Assembly: GCA_937904325.1 (NCBI GenBank)
Contig: CALGTK010000276.1
Coordinates: 1-54,240 of the forward strand
Direction: 5' to 3'
DNA from: an uncultured Planctomyces sp.
Lineage (GTDB): Bacteria > Planctomycetota > Planctomycetia > Planctomycetales > Planctomycetaceae
DNA length: 54,240 nt
Below, one piece after another: positions 30,525-39,259 of this stretch. The notes below the pieces were generated by a model that did no database searches, was not told the origin of the DNA, and was given only the letters and a program-made list of their open reading frames with translations. Numbering within the stretch: the first letter of the stretch is position 1; each line of letters opens with the position of its first letter. Made by a program: the position numbers and the translations under genes.

Positions 30525-31235
30525 ATGTCACAGACAGTTGAACAAATGCCAGCAGAAACCAATCGGGTCAGTAACGAATTTGACTACCGTCCGGTGCCGC
30601 CGCTGGCCGCGGTAACTGCCGTTCTGGGGGTGATCTCCCTTCTGGCACTGATCACGGAATTCGCCTTGCCGTTCGCTCTGTTCGGTATCGTGCTGGGAAT
30701 CCTGGCGAAACGACAGATCTCTCGCTCCGACGGTGCATTCAGCGGGAACTGGCTGGTCCGAGGCGGCCTGGTGCTGTGCGCTCTGTGCCTGTGTGGCGGA
30801 TCGGCATTTCACGCCTATGTTTATGCGACGGAAGTTCCTGAGGGGTATAAGCGAGTCAGCTTCGTGACGGACATCTCGAAAAAAGGATTTTCGGAGATTG
30901 ACGGTCGAAAAGATTTCCACCCGGAGGTCAAGCCTCTTGACGGTAAGAAGCTCTTTCTTAAAGGATATATGTACCCCGACGGGCGTGCCGAAGGGCTGCG
31001 GCAATTCATCCTTTGTAAAGACAGCGGCGAGTGCTGCTTTGGTGGGAAGCCCGCTCTGACCGATATGATCTTTATCAATATTCCGGATGGAGTGCCACCT
31101 GCCACTTTTTATGATGGTCTGGTCGCTGTGGCTGGAAATTTTGCGCTCGCTCCGGACCTTCGACGAGCTGGTGAATTGAAGCCGGCATACAAGATCGATG
31201 CCTCACTCGTTGAGGCTGCCAGAAAGTTGTACTAA
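30525..31235 (+). CDS. Membrane protein with a cysteine-containing C-terminal domain (DUF3299-like)
   Basis: Protein of 236 residues. Two membrane helices (about 25-60 and 75-98) form a DUF4190-like N-terminal part: VLGVISLLALITEFALPFAL and VRGGLVLCALCLCGGSA. The exported C-terminal domain (about 140-236) has KLFLKGYMYPDG, LRQFILCKDSGECCFGGKP and TDMIFINIPDG. The next gene, three bases downstream, has the same pattern (RGFMFP, FTLARDNQICCFGRNP), so the two proteins share a domain. It resembles DUF3299 proteins. The GYM.P...CCFG pattern suggests metal or redox chemistry, but this is inference only. The pair is surely an operon. Confidence 0.78.
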   Translation: MSQTVEQMPAETNRVSNEFDYRPVPPLAAVTAVLGVISLLALITEFALPFALFGIVLGILAKRQISRSDGAFSGNWLVRGGLVLCALCLCGGSAFHAYVYATEVPEGYKRVSFVTDISKKGFSEIDGRKDFHPEVKPLDGKKLFLKGYMYPDGRAEGLRQFILCKDSGECCFGGKPALTDMIFINIPDGVPPATFYDGLVAVAGNFALAPDLRRAGELKPAYKIDASLVEAARKLY

Positions 31236-31238
31236 GCC

Positions 31239-32210
31239 ATGATGCAGACGCCTGTTCGGAATGGATGGCCGGTTGGATTTGAGCTGAGTTGGGCGGTCGT
31301 GTTAGTTTTATCGACTGCGTCCTTCGCGGTGACATTGACAGGCTGCGGGACGGGAGTCGACCCGGCCGAGTACGAGGAAATTCTTGACCTGCCTGAGACC
31401 TCGCCATCAGCCGACGCTGATACCGACAAAGCATCCATCCCGAATACCGACATCGCGTCTGGCAATCCCGATTCAGAGGCACCCGCCGCGTCACCGGGAG
31501 AAGTTGCTCTCGCTGGACAACCAACTGACCATGTCAACGCGGACGGTGCTGCTGCCTCGGATTCTCTGACGGCTGCACAAGACGATCCAGCAAGCGAGCC
31601 CGTTTCGGTCGAAACACCTGCAGAAGAGTCTGCCGAGAAAACCATCGCGGAAAATGATGGCTCTGCTGGTACGCCAGCAGAAGAGTCAGGCTCGCCGACG
31701 GCAAAATCCGGTGGCTCAGATCCTGAAACGGCGTCCCCCGAGGTGAAGGTTGTGGAAAAAAAGCAGCCTCGCGTCGTAACGCTGCTGATCCCCGACAAGA
31801 AATTCAAAGCCGAAGGCAAAGGTGACAAGAAAGCCTTGCGTGTCAGTTTTGACGACTTCGACCTGCTCAAAGTCCTCAACATGGAACCGGTGACGGAAGA
31901 CGCACCTTCCCGAATGCCGAAGTGGCTGAAGGATCTTGATGGGAAGCGGATCCGTGTTCGAGGCTTCATGTTCCCTCCGTTCGAAGAAGAGGACATCCCG
32001 GTTTTCACCCTGGCACGCGACAATCAGATTTGTTGCTTTGGCCGAAACCCGCTGGTGTACGACCTCGTCGACGTCTTCATGCGGAGAGGCGAAACGACTG
32101 ATTACATACAGAATCGACCGTTCGACGTAGTCGGCGTCTTCCACATTGGCGACTCGATCGTCCCTGGTGAGCTGTACTCGATGGACGACGCGGTCGTGAT
32201 TGACCGATAA
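31239..32210 (+). CDS. Lipoprotein with a DUF3299-like C-terminal domain
   Basis: Protein of 323 residues. The N-terminal hydrophobic segment ends in the lipobox LTGC (Cys36), so it should be a lipoprotein. A long low-complexity linker rich in Ala, Glu, Pro, Ser and Asp (about 40-175) bridges to a folded domain. That domain carries KRIRVRGFMFPPFEEEDIPV, LARDNQICCFGRNPLVYD and the closing VVGVFHIGDSI. The core is the same type as in the upstream gene. Only three bases separate the two genes, so translation is likely coupled. The conserved CCFG pair may bind a metal ion or form a disulfide. No enzymatic function is known to me. Confidence 0.8.
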   Translation: MMQTPVRNGWPVGFELSWAVVLVLSTASFAVTLTGCGTGVDPAEYEEILDLPETSPSADADTDKASIPNTDIASGNPDSEAPAASPGEVALAGQPTDHVNADGAAASDSLTAAQDDPASEPVSVETPAEESAEKTIAENDGSAGTPAEESGSPTAKSGGSDPETASPEVKVVEKKQPRVVTLLIPDKKFKAEGKGDKKALRVSFDDFDLLKVLNMEPVTEDAPSRMPKWLKDLDGKRIRVRGFMFPPFEEEDIPVFTLARDNQICCFGRNPLVYDLVDVFMRRGETTDYIQNRPFDVVGVFHIGDSIVPGELYSMDDAVVIDR

Positions 32211-32293
32211 TCTAAACCTGCTCATCCCCGAGAAAATCCTTCCGCTGCAACGCTGCCGGTAACGCACGGACAACTACCGAAAGAGACACCATC

Positions 32294-33643
32294 ATGCTCA
32301 GCGCATGCAAATCCTCAGCCGCAATTGCAACCGTAGCATTTTTAATGACGACCGTGGCCGTCTCAACCGCCCGGTGTTGCCCGTTCTGTTCTGCGCCGTC
32401 CCTGACGCTCGCCGAGCAAATGGCTCAGGCCGACGCCGCTGTACTGGTGCAATGGGTCGGCGGCAAGAAGGCGACTGACAAAACAGCCGGTGAAACGGTC
32501 TACGAGATCCGGCAGATCGTTCGCAATCATAAGAACGAACTGAAGGTCGAAGGCCGAGTGACGCTGCCTCGCTATCGCGAAAGCAAAGTCGGAGACCTGT
32601 TTCTGCTCGTCGGCAGCAAAGGTACGACGATCGAATGGGCGAGCCCCCTGGAAGTCACGGAAACTTCGTTCAACTACGTGGCCCAGGCACCGTCTCCGGA
32701 AATGCCGACAGCTAAGCGGCTCGCGTATTACGTGAAGTTTCTCGAATACCCGGACCAGATGATCTCGAACGATGCTTACGGGGAGTTCGCCAACGCCCCC
32801 TACGCAGACATTACCCAGCTCTCAGAAAAGCTGCCACGTGAAAAAATCCGAAGCTGGATCACCAGCAAAGATACCCCGGCAACTCGGATGGGCCTCTACG
32901 GGCTACTCATCGGACTCTCTGGAACAGACGAAGACGCGAAAACCCTCAAGAAGAAGATCCTTGAGAAAACCGAAGATTTCCGCCTGGGCATCGATGGACT
33001 GATGTCTGGTTATCTTCTGCTGACCGGTGAAAAAGGCCTGTCAGTTCTTGATGAGCACAAACTGAAGAACCGAGACGTTCCGTTCAGTGAAACTTACGCC
33101 GCGATGCAGGCTCTGAGATTCATGTGGAAGTACTCCGAAGGCCGCATCGAAAAGTCGCGACTTCGGGCGTCAATGAGGATTCTACTCGATCGTCCCGAAC
33201 TGGCCGATCTGGTCATCGCCGACCTGGCCCGCTGGAAAGACTGGGAAGTCCAGGACCGCCTGATGGCGCTCTACATTCAGGCCCTGGCCTCAGCCTCTGA
33301 GAAAGAAACACCGGCTGAAGAAACCGCCTCGAAAGATAAACCTGAAAAGACCGAAGACGCTTCGAAGAAAGATGTTTTCCAGACCGTCTGGAAGGAAGTA
33401 TTCGGCGATCAGAAGTGGGAAGGAGCCGGTTCTCAGGGCGACGCGTTCAACGTCCCGTCCATCAAGCGAGCCATCGTCCGCTACATGCTGGTCAGCACGA
33501 AAGACGTCCCTGATGAAGTGACCAGCGGTAAAGAAACAGTCCTTCCTGACCACGCAAAGAAGGGGCAAAAGTATGTCGGCATCCTTCGTAAACTGGACGA
33601 GAAAACGGTTGCCCAGGCTGAGCGGTTCTTCTTTCTGAAGTAG
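32294..33643 (+). CDS. Secreted protein of unknown function
   Basis: Protein of 449 residues with a signal peptide (about 1-27) followed at once by CCPFCSAP, a cysteine cluster right after the likely cleavage site. The rest is helical, Lys/Glu-rich and without recognised motifs; it includes VYEIRQIVRNHKNELKVEGR and, later, a hydrophilic Ala/Glu/Lys stretch (about 335-360). It begins 83 bases after the lipoprotein gene on the same strand, so it may belong to the same operon and act with the two cysteine-domain proteins. The exported CPFC-type pair could be a metal site, but this is only a suggestion. ATG at 32294 is preceded by a weak ribosome-binding site. Confidence 0.7.
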   Translation: MLSACKSSAAIATVAFLMTTVAVSTARCCPFCSAPSLTLAEQMAQADAAVLVQWVGGKKATDKTAGETVYEIRQIVRNHKNELKVEGRVTLPRYRESKVGDLFLLVGSKGTTIEWASPLEVTETSFNYVAQAPSPEMPTAKRLAYYVKFLEYPDQMISNDAYGEFANAPYADITQLSEKLPREKIRSWITSKDTPATRMGLYGLLIGLSGTDEDAKTLKKKILEKTEDFRLGIDGLMSGYLLLTGEKGLSVLDEHKLKNRDVPFSETYAAMQALRFMWKYSEGRIEKSRLRASMRILLDRPELADLVIADLARWKDWEVQDRLMALYIQALASASEKETPAEETASKDKPEKTEDASKKDVFQTVWKEVFGDQKWEGAGSQGDAFNVPSIKRAIVRYMLVSTKDVPDEVTSGKETVLPDHAKKGQKYVGILRKLDEKTVAQAERFFFLK

Positions 33644-33667
33644 CGTTCTTACCGGCACTCTTAGAAC

Positions 33668-33730
33668 AAGTCGGCGAGCAGGACCAGCGGGAAAGTCGCA
33701 CCTTCCACCACCGGACACACTCGCCGACTT
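33668..33730. repeat. Eleven-base perfect inverted repeat between convergent genes
   Basis: AAGTCGGCGAG (33668-33678) is the exact reverse complement of CTCGCCGACTT (33720-33730), with 41 bases between. It sits between the ends of the 32294 gene and the sulfatase gene. No T-run follows on either strand, so it is not a standard terminator, but a long-loop hairpin at mRNA ends is possible. Confidence 0.7.
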
Positions 33731-33745
33731 TCGGCTGAATTGCCA

Positions 33746-35281
33746 CTATTTTACGTTTCGCAGAAACGCTTCCCGCAGCTGCGACTCAAGAGTCCGCACG
33801 AGTTCCCGGTGCTCTTCTTTGCTGGCAAGGTTTACGGTTTCGTCCGGATCAGAATCGTGATCGTAAAGTTCTCGATGTACGGTCTCGCCACCCTTCTTCG
33901 CGTCCCAGACGACGAAGCGATATCGATCAGTTCGCAATGCTCGGCCAGTGTATTTCGTCCCGAACCTCGCGTACTGCGAAAGAGCAATCGAGTCGTTTGA
34001 TTCTTCTGGCTCTGTAAGAGCCGGGATCAGACTCTCTCCTTGAAGATGGTCGGGTTTTGCCACACCAGCCATATCGCAAATCGTCGGATAGAGATCGACC
34101 AACTCTGCGATTTTGCGTGTCCGTCCTGCTTCGAAGCCCGGTCCTGCAATGATCATTGGCACCCGAGTCGCGATCTCGAAGTTCGTCATCTTGCCCCATG
34201 CAGAATGCTCACCGAGATGCCAGCCGTGATCAGTGCAGAAAACAATCAGGGTACTGTTTAGTTTTTTTGTCGACTCCAGTTCATCGAGAATTCGACCAAC
34301 TTGCGCATCCACGTAGCTCACACACGCGGCGTAAGCCTGCAATAATCTGAGCTGAAGTGAAGTCTCAATCTGGCCATGATTGGGCACTCCCAGATAACTT
34401 CGCATTTCGTAACCGTTCCATTGGATCGCCTGCTCTCGATTCGGCGGACTCGGCATCGTCAGCCCGACGCGTCTGGCAGTGCCGACATAACCATCGGAAT
34501 TAAACCAGGCCATCACGGGAGAACCGGCAGCAGCAAGCGGGTTTCTCGCCAGCCATGTTTCGTCAGGGTGGTGCATATCGAAGTAGCGTTTCGGCGCGAC
34601 GAATGGCAAATGCGGCCTGCGGTAGCCAACCGCCAGAAACATCGGCTGCGTTGAGTCGCGATTCCTCAGATTATCAAGCACCTGCTGAGTCATCCGTCCG
34701 GCAAAGAGATGATCGTCCGGCACGTCCGGGCTCTGCATAACCGGACAAGCGATTCGATCCGCAATCAAAGTTGGCTTCGACACATCTTTACTGTCGACAA
34801 CTTCAAGCATCTCACCATCGCGTCCGGGTGCCGCTGGAACTGACCACTCGTCATCGACGTGCCAGCCATCGTGATCGATCTTGCCAAAACTCAGAGCGTA
34901 ATACCCGCGGCCTTTCAGCCATCGCGAAATCGAAACCGCATCCGGACGCCGTTTTCTGAAGTTGACCACATCCTTGTCACGATTGCTGAAGACACCGATT
35001 GAATCCGGCCTCAAGCCTGTCATCAACGAAAGTCGAGAAGTTCCACATTTCGCGTACTGGCAGTAAGCCCGCTCAAACAAAACTCCATGCCGCGCAAGCC
35101 GATCAATATTCGGTGTTCGGATCCGAGCATCGCCATAACACCCCAGCATCGGCCGCAGATCGTCGACGACAATCATCAGAATGTCTGGCCGTTCAGCGAT
35201 CGGTGCAGCGTCCGCGGAGTGCAAAACAGTCAACACCCCAATCCACATAACGTATAAAGAGAAATTCTGAAAAAGTCGCAT
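33746..35281 (-). CDS. Secreted sulfatase (iduronate-2-sulfatase-like), with a variant active-site motif
   Basis: Sulfatase of 511 residues that would release sulfate from sulfated sugars. A signal peptide (about 1-25) precedes RPDILMIVVDDLRPMLGCYG, where Asp40 and Asp41 bind calcium. The modified cysteine motif reads CGTSR (Cys79-Arg83). The usual form is C-x-P-x-R or C-x-A-x-R; here Thr stands where Pro or Ala is expected. The following LSLMTGLRPDS is normal. Later GYRRPHLPFVAPKRY and FCTDHGWHLGEHSAWGKM match iduronate-sulfatase-like enzymes. A second sulfatase lies 329 bases upstream in the same direction. Formylglycine formation could be affected by the Thr. Confidence 0.9.
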   Translation of the reverse strand: MRLFQNFSLYVMWIGVLTVLHSADAAPIAERPDILMIVVDDLRPMLGCYGDARIRTPNIDRLARHGVLFERAYCQYAKCGTSRLSLMTGLRPDSIGVFSNRDKDVVNFRKRRPDAVSISRWLKGRGYYALSFGKIDHDGWHVDDEWSVPAAPGRDGEMLEVVDSKDVSKPTLIADRIACPVMQSPDVPDDHLFAGRMTQQVLDNLRNRDSTQPMFLAVGYRRPHLPFVAPKRYFDMHHPDETWLARNPLAAAGSPVMAWFNSDGYVGTARRVGLTMPSPPNREQAIQWNGYEMRSYLGVPNHGQIETSLQLRLLQAYAACVSYVDAQVGRILDELESTKKLNSTLIVFCTDHGWHLGEHSAWGKMTNFEIATRVPMIIAGPGFEAGRTRKIAELVDLYPTICDMAGVAKPDHLQGESLIPALTEPEESNDSIALSQYARFGTKYTGRALRTDRYRFVVWDAKKGGETVHRELYDHDSDPDETVNLASKEEHRELVRTLESQLREAFLRNVK

Positions 35282-35610
35282 AGTTTGGTCTCAGATACGT
35301 GATGTTTGCCCGCAGAAGGCATCCACAATTAACGCGTCAGTATGTCCCGCAATGCGTAGATAGCGATGGCGGCTACAGTCCCGGATGCCGTCTGCGAATG
35401 CCGTCTGCGAATGCCGTTCCTTCTTACCATGAACACGAATCCGTTCGCTACGTTGGCGATTCGGCGTCGTCCACAGTCGATTGGCCGTCGCTTCCAGGCC
35501 AGGACCTACGTCCATCATCGAGCCCGCCTGTAAAAAATGCGAATCGATCAGGTGAAATGCGGTGGCCACATGACTTTATGGTTAATCGCCGAGTGATCTA
35601 TGAACAGCGA
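35282..35610. other. Spacer between the two sulfatase genes
   Basis: About 330 bases with a short tandem repeat (35385-35417) and no gene-like frame. Both sulfatases point leftward, so this gap may hold a promoter for the downstream one. No terminator hairpin was seen. Confidence 0.35.
35385..35417. repeat. Short tandem repeat, 13-base unit
   Basis: The unit ATGCCGTCTGCGA occurs twice (35385-35397 and 35398-35410) and a third partial copy ATGCCGT follows (35411-35417). It lies in the spacer between the sulfatases. It is too small to be a CRISPR or an obvious regulatory array. Confidence 0.8.
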
Positions 35611-37269
35611 CTATTTCTTCGTCGTTGTTGCCGGCTTTTTCTTTTTGATCGGCCAGGGTAGGACGCCGCTCTCTTTCGCCCAGGCATCCCATTTGGCGGT
35701 CAGGTCGCGGACTCGCTTTGGGTGTTGACCAGCTACATCGTTGAGCTCGGTGCGGTCGTTCGCGAGGTCGAATAATCGCCACGGTTTGTGATGTGATTTG
35801 ACAAGCTTCCAGTCGCTGACGCGGACGGCTTTGTTGCCCTGATGCTCCCAGAAAATGCCGTCACGGTCGATCGGCTCGCCCCGCAATGCGGGCACCAGAC
35901 TGCGGCCGGCGAGCGGTTTCAGTGTTTTACCTTTGGCTTCTTTCGGGTACGAAGCCTTGGCAAGAGTCAGGCAGGTTGGCATCAGATCCACGACGTGGCC
36001 GGGGGTTTGCTCAAAGTCGCCACGGCGTTTCAATCCACCTGGCCAGTGGACGATCAACGGCGTCGAGATGCCGCCTTCGTGAGTGCTCATCTTGAACTTC
36101 TGAAACGGCGTGTCGGACACATTTGCCCATTCCAGACCCGCACTGGCGTAGGTTGCTCCGGTGCCGATCGGTTTTGTCTTGTCGCCTCGTCGGAAGCCTC
36201 CCGGTCCGCCTTCGGCCGAGCAGCCGTTGTCTGACAGAAACATGATGATCGTGTTTTCGAACTTGCCGAGTTCTTTCAACTTCGTAGTCAGAAGGCCGAC
36301 GTTCTGATCGATCGAGTCGATCTGTGCGGCGTAGACTGACATTCGATGAGAAAGGTCGGCCTTCTTTTCGTCGGACATCTCGGACCACGGTTTCGCATCT
36401 TTGTGGCGAGGGCTGATCTTCCACTGACGATCGATCAGGCCTGACTTAAGCTGCCGTTCGTAACGAGCCGCACGGATCGCGTCCCAGCCTTCGTCGTACC
36501 GGCCTTTGTATTTGTCGATGTCTTCCTGCCTGGCCTGTAGCGGCCAGTGTGGCGCGATGTGTGCCAGATAGAGGAAGAACGGTTTATCTCCCTTTGCGAC
36601 TTCATCGACGAAGTTTATCGCATGTTCGGTAAACAGATCCGTGACGTAGCCATCGTCGGGGAACTCGACCTCTTCGTTGCCGAGAATCACGAACCGTTTC
36701 CGAAACTGAATCGCCTCTTTAAAATAGAAGCCGCCACCGGACGGAGTTCCGAAGTAACGATCAAATCCTCGATCAAGCGGCCAGTGACCTCGGTCCGATC
36801 CGACATGCCATTTTCCTGTCGCCAGAGTCATATAGCCGGCCGGCTTCAGAGCCTCGGCAATCGTCAGGCACTGATCGTTCAGCCGCCCCTGGTAAGAAGG
36901 CACGCCGTAGTCACCCACCATGTGACCGATACCCGCCTGATGCTGATACAGCCCCGTGAGCAACGCCGCCCGAGTCGGGCAGCATCTGGCCGTATTGTAA
37001 AACTGCGTAAACCGTACGCCGTTGGAAGCGAGATTGTCGATGTTGGGCGTCTCAATCTCTCCTCCATAGCAACCAAGATCTGAATACCCCATATCATCAG
37101 CCATGATGATCACAATGTTTGGCTGGGTCGATTCTATCGAATCTGCCTGACAATTCGTGGTTATTGAAAGGAGAATGATCAGTGCGACGAATGCTGCCCC
37201 GGAAATTTTGAGCGGGGCGCTGAGCAAACTCAGGTGAGGGCTGACTAATGCAGAAAAAAGAGCTGACAT
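35611..37269 (-). CDS. Secreted arylsulfatase
   Basis: Arylsulfatase-type enzyme of 552 residues. The N-terminal hydrophobic signal (about 24-40) is followed by PNIVIIMADDMGYSDLGCYG, where the Asp residues bind calcium. The formylglycine motif CCPTR (Cys96, Pro98, Arg100) has the standard C-x-P-x-R form and continues AALLTGLYQHQAG. MATGKWHVG-type sequence (TLATGKWHVGSDRGHWPL) and IIMFLSDNGCSAEGG complete the active site. It removes sulfate from sulfated polysaccharides or arylsulfates outside the cytoplasm. ATG at 37269 has a GAGGT ribosome-binding site six bases upstream; an upstream in-frame start at 37344 is less likely. The C-terminus is Lys/Thr-rich. Confidence 0.93.
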   Translation of the reverse strand: MSALFSALVSPHLSLLSAPLKISGAAFVALIILLSITTNCQADSIESTQPNIVIIMADDMGYSDLGCYGGEIETPNIDNLASNGVRFTQFYNTARCCPTRAALLTGLYQHQAGIGHMVGDYGVPSYQGRLNDQCLTIAEALKPAGYMTLATGKWHVGSDRGHWPLDRGFDRYFGTPSGGGFYFKEAIQFRKRFVILGNEEVEFPDDGYVTDLFTEHAINFVDEVAKGDKPFFLYLAHIAPHWPLQARQEDIDKYKGRYDEGWDAIRAARYERQLKSGLIDRQWKISPRHKDAKPWSEMSDEKKADLSHRMSVYAAQIDSIDQNVGLLTTKLKELGKFENTIIMFLSDNGCSAEGGPGGFRRGDKTKPIGTGATYASAGLEWANVSDTPFQKFKMSTHEGGISTPLIVHWPGGLKRRGDFEQTPGHVVDLMPTCLTLAKASYPKEAKGKTLKPLAGRSLVPALRGEPIDRDGIFWEHQGNKAVRVSDWKLVKSHHKPWRLFDLANDRTELNDVAGQHPKRVRDLTAKWDAWAKESGVLPWPIKKKKPATTTKK

Positions 37270-37416
37270 ATTAATACCTCGCCTGCACAGATTGAGGGAT
37301 CGGCCCATTAATCTTCCCAGTCGCCCTGCGAGATCGCCAGTCATCGCATCGGCGAAGCCTGGTCGGCCACCATCCGTAAAGATTCATAAAGATATGGGTA
37401 GCCTGTCGCACGCAGG

Positions 37417-37764
37417 TTACTCGTCGAATTTCCTCAGAAACTTCGGATTGATCGCTTTTAAGCTCAGGCGAGTTCCCGGATCGAGGCCGAATTCATCCGC
37501 CTGTGTTCGCAGAACAATGACCTCACGTTGAACCTTCAAGTTGAGTGCGCTGGTGTCGATCGAGAAATCGACCTGTTCGTCGACCGTGTAATCCAAGCTG
37601 ATCATGCCCAGTTGCGGGACAGACTTCACTCTCACGGTCGACAGGCACTCGAGTATCACCTTGTGGTAGACGAGACGTTTGATCAGCAAGGTTAACGACA
37701 TTGAAGGCGAGTAAATCGATTTGCGACAGCAAAAGCGAACAGCGGAAACCGCAACGTCTGTCAT
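37417..37764 (-). CDS. Small hypothetical protein
   Basis: Open frame of 115 residues. The C-terminal two thirds (VKSVPQLGMISLDYTVDEQV, VLRTQADEFGLDPGTRLSLK) read like a compact soluble domain. The N-terminal part may be hydrophobic (SLTLLIKRLVYHKVI). A GGA lies a few bases upstream of the ATG at 37764; an internal ATG at 37701 is an alternative start. It lies in the gap between the ThuA gene and the arylsulfatase gene, on the same strand as both. No family is recognised. It could be a chance frame. Confidence 0.4.
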   Translation of the reverse strand: MTDVAVSAVRFCCRKSIYSPSMSLTLLIKRLVYHKVILECLSTVRVKSVPQLGMISLDYTVDEQVDFSIDTSALNLKVQREVIVLRTQADEFGLDPGTRLSLKAINPKFLRKFDE

Positions 37765-37816
37765 AATTTCCGATGTGGACAGTCGGAAAAACGAATCGAT
37801 TCGCGATGCCGTAGAC

Positions 37817-38851
37817 CTACTCTTCTTTCGCCGGCTTCAGTATCGGAGTGTCCCAGCCTTCGATGTCGCCGGGTTTGGCGTCTGTGATGGACGGTTTGAA
37901 ACTGAAGGTTGTGGGGTTGTACGGGCCGACGAAGGAGATGTCGGCGTCGGCTTTGATGCTATCTTCCATCTTCATGCACCAGAGCGTCGCGTTAATGATC
38001 ATCCGGCGGACGCCTTCACTGAGGATGTCCTCGGAAGCGCCTTGAGTGCTGCAGAACGCTCGGCCTTCCTCGCCACCTTTGAACCGGTAGGTGCGAACCC
38101 AGGCTGCCGGTTGCGGTGCTTTGTCCTCGAGTGGCTTGGCACCAACTTCCATCGATTGCAGCACGCGGTTGGTTGCGAGGATCGTGGAGTTCGGCATCGG
38201 CCTGGCCGAGTAGGCTCCGGCCATGGCATGCATTTCCTTAACTCCTCGCATGACCGGATGCTCGTTCTGGCCGGGAACAGTGTGCATTGCCGTGGCGAAT
38301 TTGTGATTTCGTCCGTAGTGGCCGGCACCGAGGCCTGGATTCCAAGTTTCTCCCAGAACCTGGCGGCCGAATCCGCCGACAAAGTCATCGTCGCCGCCAT
38401 TATAGTTGTGATAGGCGTACTTGCCCTTGAGTCCGTTGAAAGCGTGCGTCGTCGTTCGCAGCCCGATGACTGGCCCACCGCGTTTCAGATACCCCTCAAA
38501 CTTTTCCATCCATGCATCTTCCGGATGAACGAAACGCAGGAACAGAAACAGCATGTCCGCTTTTTCGATTTCCTCGATACCTGGAATCAGACTGGAACCG
38601 GGTTTAATGAGTCCAGCTTCGGTCTGACCAAACAGAACGGTGCATTTAAAGCCGTAACGCTTTGCCATGATGCGCGCGATTGAGGGGCATGTTTCCTCGC
38701 CGCGGTATTCATGGTCGGACGCGATGAACAGAATGTGTTTGCCCTGTCCTGGCCCAGCGTCTCCTTTGTAGACAACGCGATCAGCGGCTGTCGCCTGTGC
38801 ACACAAGATGAAGAAGCTCGCTGTTGCGGTGAAAATATGCCGTGCGGTCAT
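37817..38851 (-). CDS. Secreted ThuA-domain protein
   Basis: Protein of 344 residues with a signal peptide (about 1-22, ending ATAAD). The ThuA (trehalose-utilisation-like, glutamine-amidotransferase fold) domain is recognised from GKHILFIASDHEYRGEETCP, IEEIEKADMLFLFLRF, GPVIGLRTTTHAFNG and the later HPVMRGVKEMHAMAGAYSA. Planctomycetes have many such exported proteins near sulfatases and oxidoreductases, often linked to polysaccharide breakdown. The exact substrate is unknown. It could work with the sulfatases nearby, but that is only a positional hint. Confidence 0.9.
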   Translation of the reverse strand: MTARHIFTATASFFILCAQATAADRVVYKGDAGPGQGKHILFIASDHEYRGEETCPSIARIMAKRYGFKCTVLFGQTEAGLIKPGSSLIPGIEEIEKADMLFLFLRFVHPEDAWMEKFEGYLKRGGPVIGLRTTTHAFNGLKGKYAYHNYNGGDDDFVGGFGRQVLGETWNPGLGAGHYGRNHKFATAMHTVPGQNEHPVMRGVKEMHAMAGAYSARPMPNSTILATNRVLQSMEVGAKPLEDKAPQPAAWVRTYRFKGGEEGRAFCSTQGASEDILSEGVRRMIINATLWCMKMEDSIKADADISFVGPYNPTTFSFKPSITDAKPGDIEGWDTPILKPAKEE

Positions 38852-39259
38852 TGTGTTGTCCTGTTTCAGTTCTGGAAGTTCACGGAAACAGCTTCTGGCA
38901 ATCTGCCTGTTCCGCCGATGTGTGAAAAAGACTCAGCATATCCTACGAGACTACAGATTCGTGACAACGCTTTCGTGACACCCGAGAGCAGGCTGTGCAG
39001 AGCGTTTCAGCGAGAGGTCCACCTCAACTCCAGCAATGCGTCCAATGTTCCGCTCCCGTTTGCGAGCCTGTCGTCTCTTTGGCAGACTACAACTACAACG
39101 ATAACCTGTCCGGACTCAACTCCGCGAATTCCCGTTTCTCACCTGTAGCCGGCTACGTCGACCTCTGTCTTTTGTCTTTAATCGTGAGCTTCAACTTTTT
39201 ACCAGTTTTCCCACCTCGTCGGCTGCAAACTCGCCAAAAACTCACAAAAGAAGATCGCT
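38852..39259. other. Divergent promoter region
   Basis: About 400 bases between the ThuA gene (minus) and the glycosyltransferase gene (plus), presumably with both promoters. Two plus-strand open frames cross it but lack ribosome-binding sites and family resemblance. No hairpin or clear operator was seen. Confidence 0.35.

Noticed and set aside
35385-35417. 13-base tandem repeat considered as a CRISPR remnant
   Set aside because: Units are adjacent with no spacers, far shorter than CRISPR repeats, and no cas gene is present.
37721-38683. Plus-strand open frame of 320 codons
   Set aside because: Antisense to the ThuA gene; no signal, domain or ribosome-binding site.
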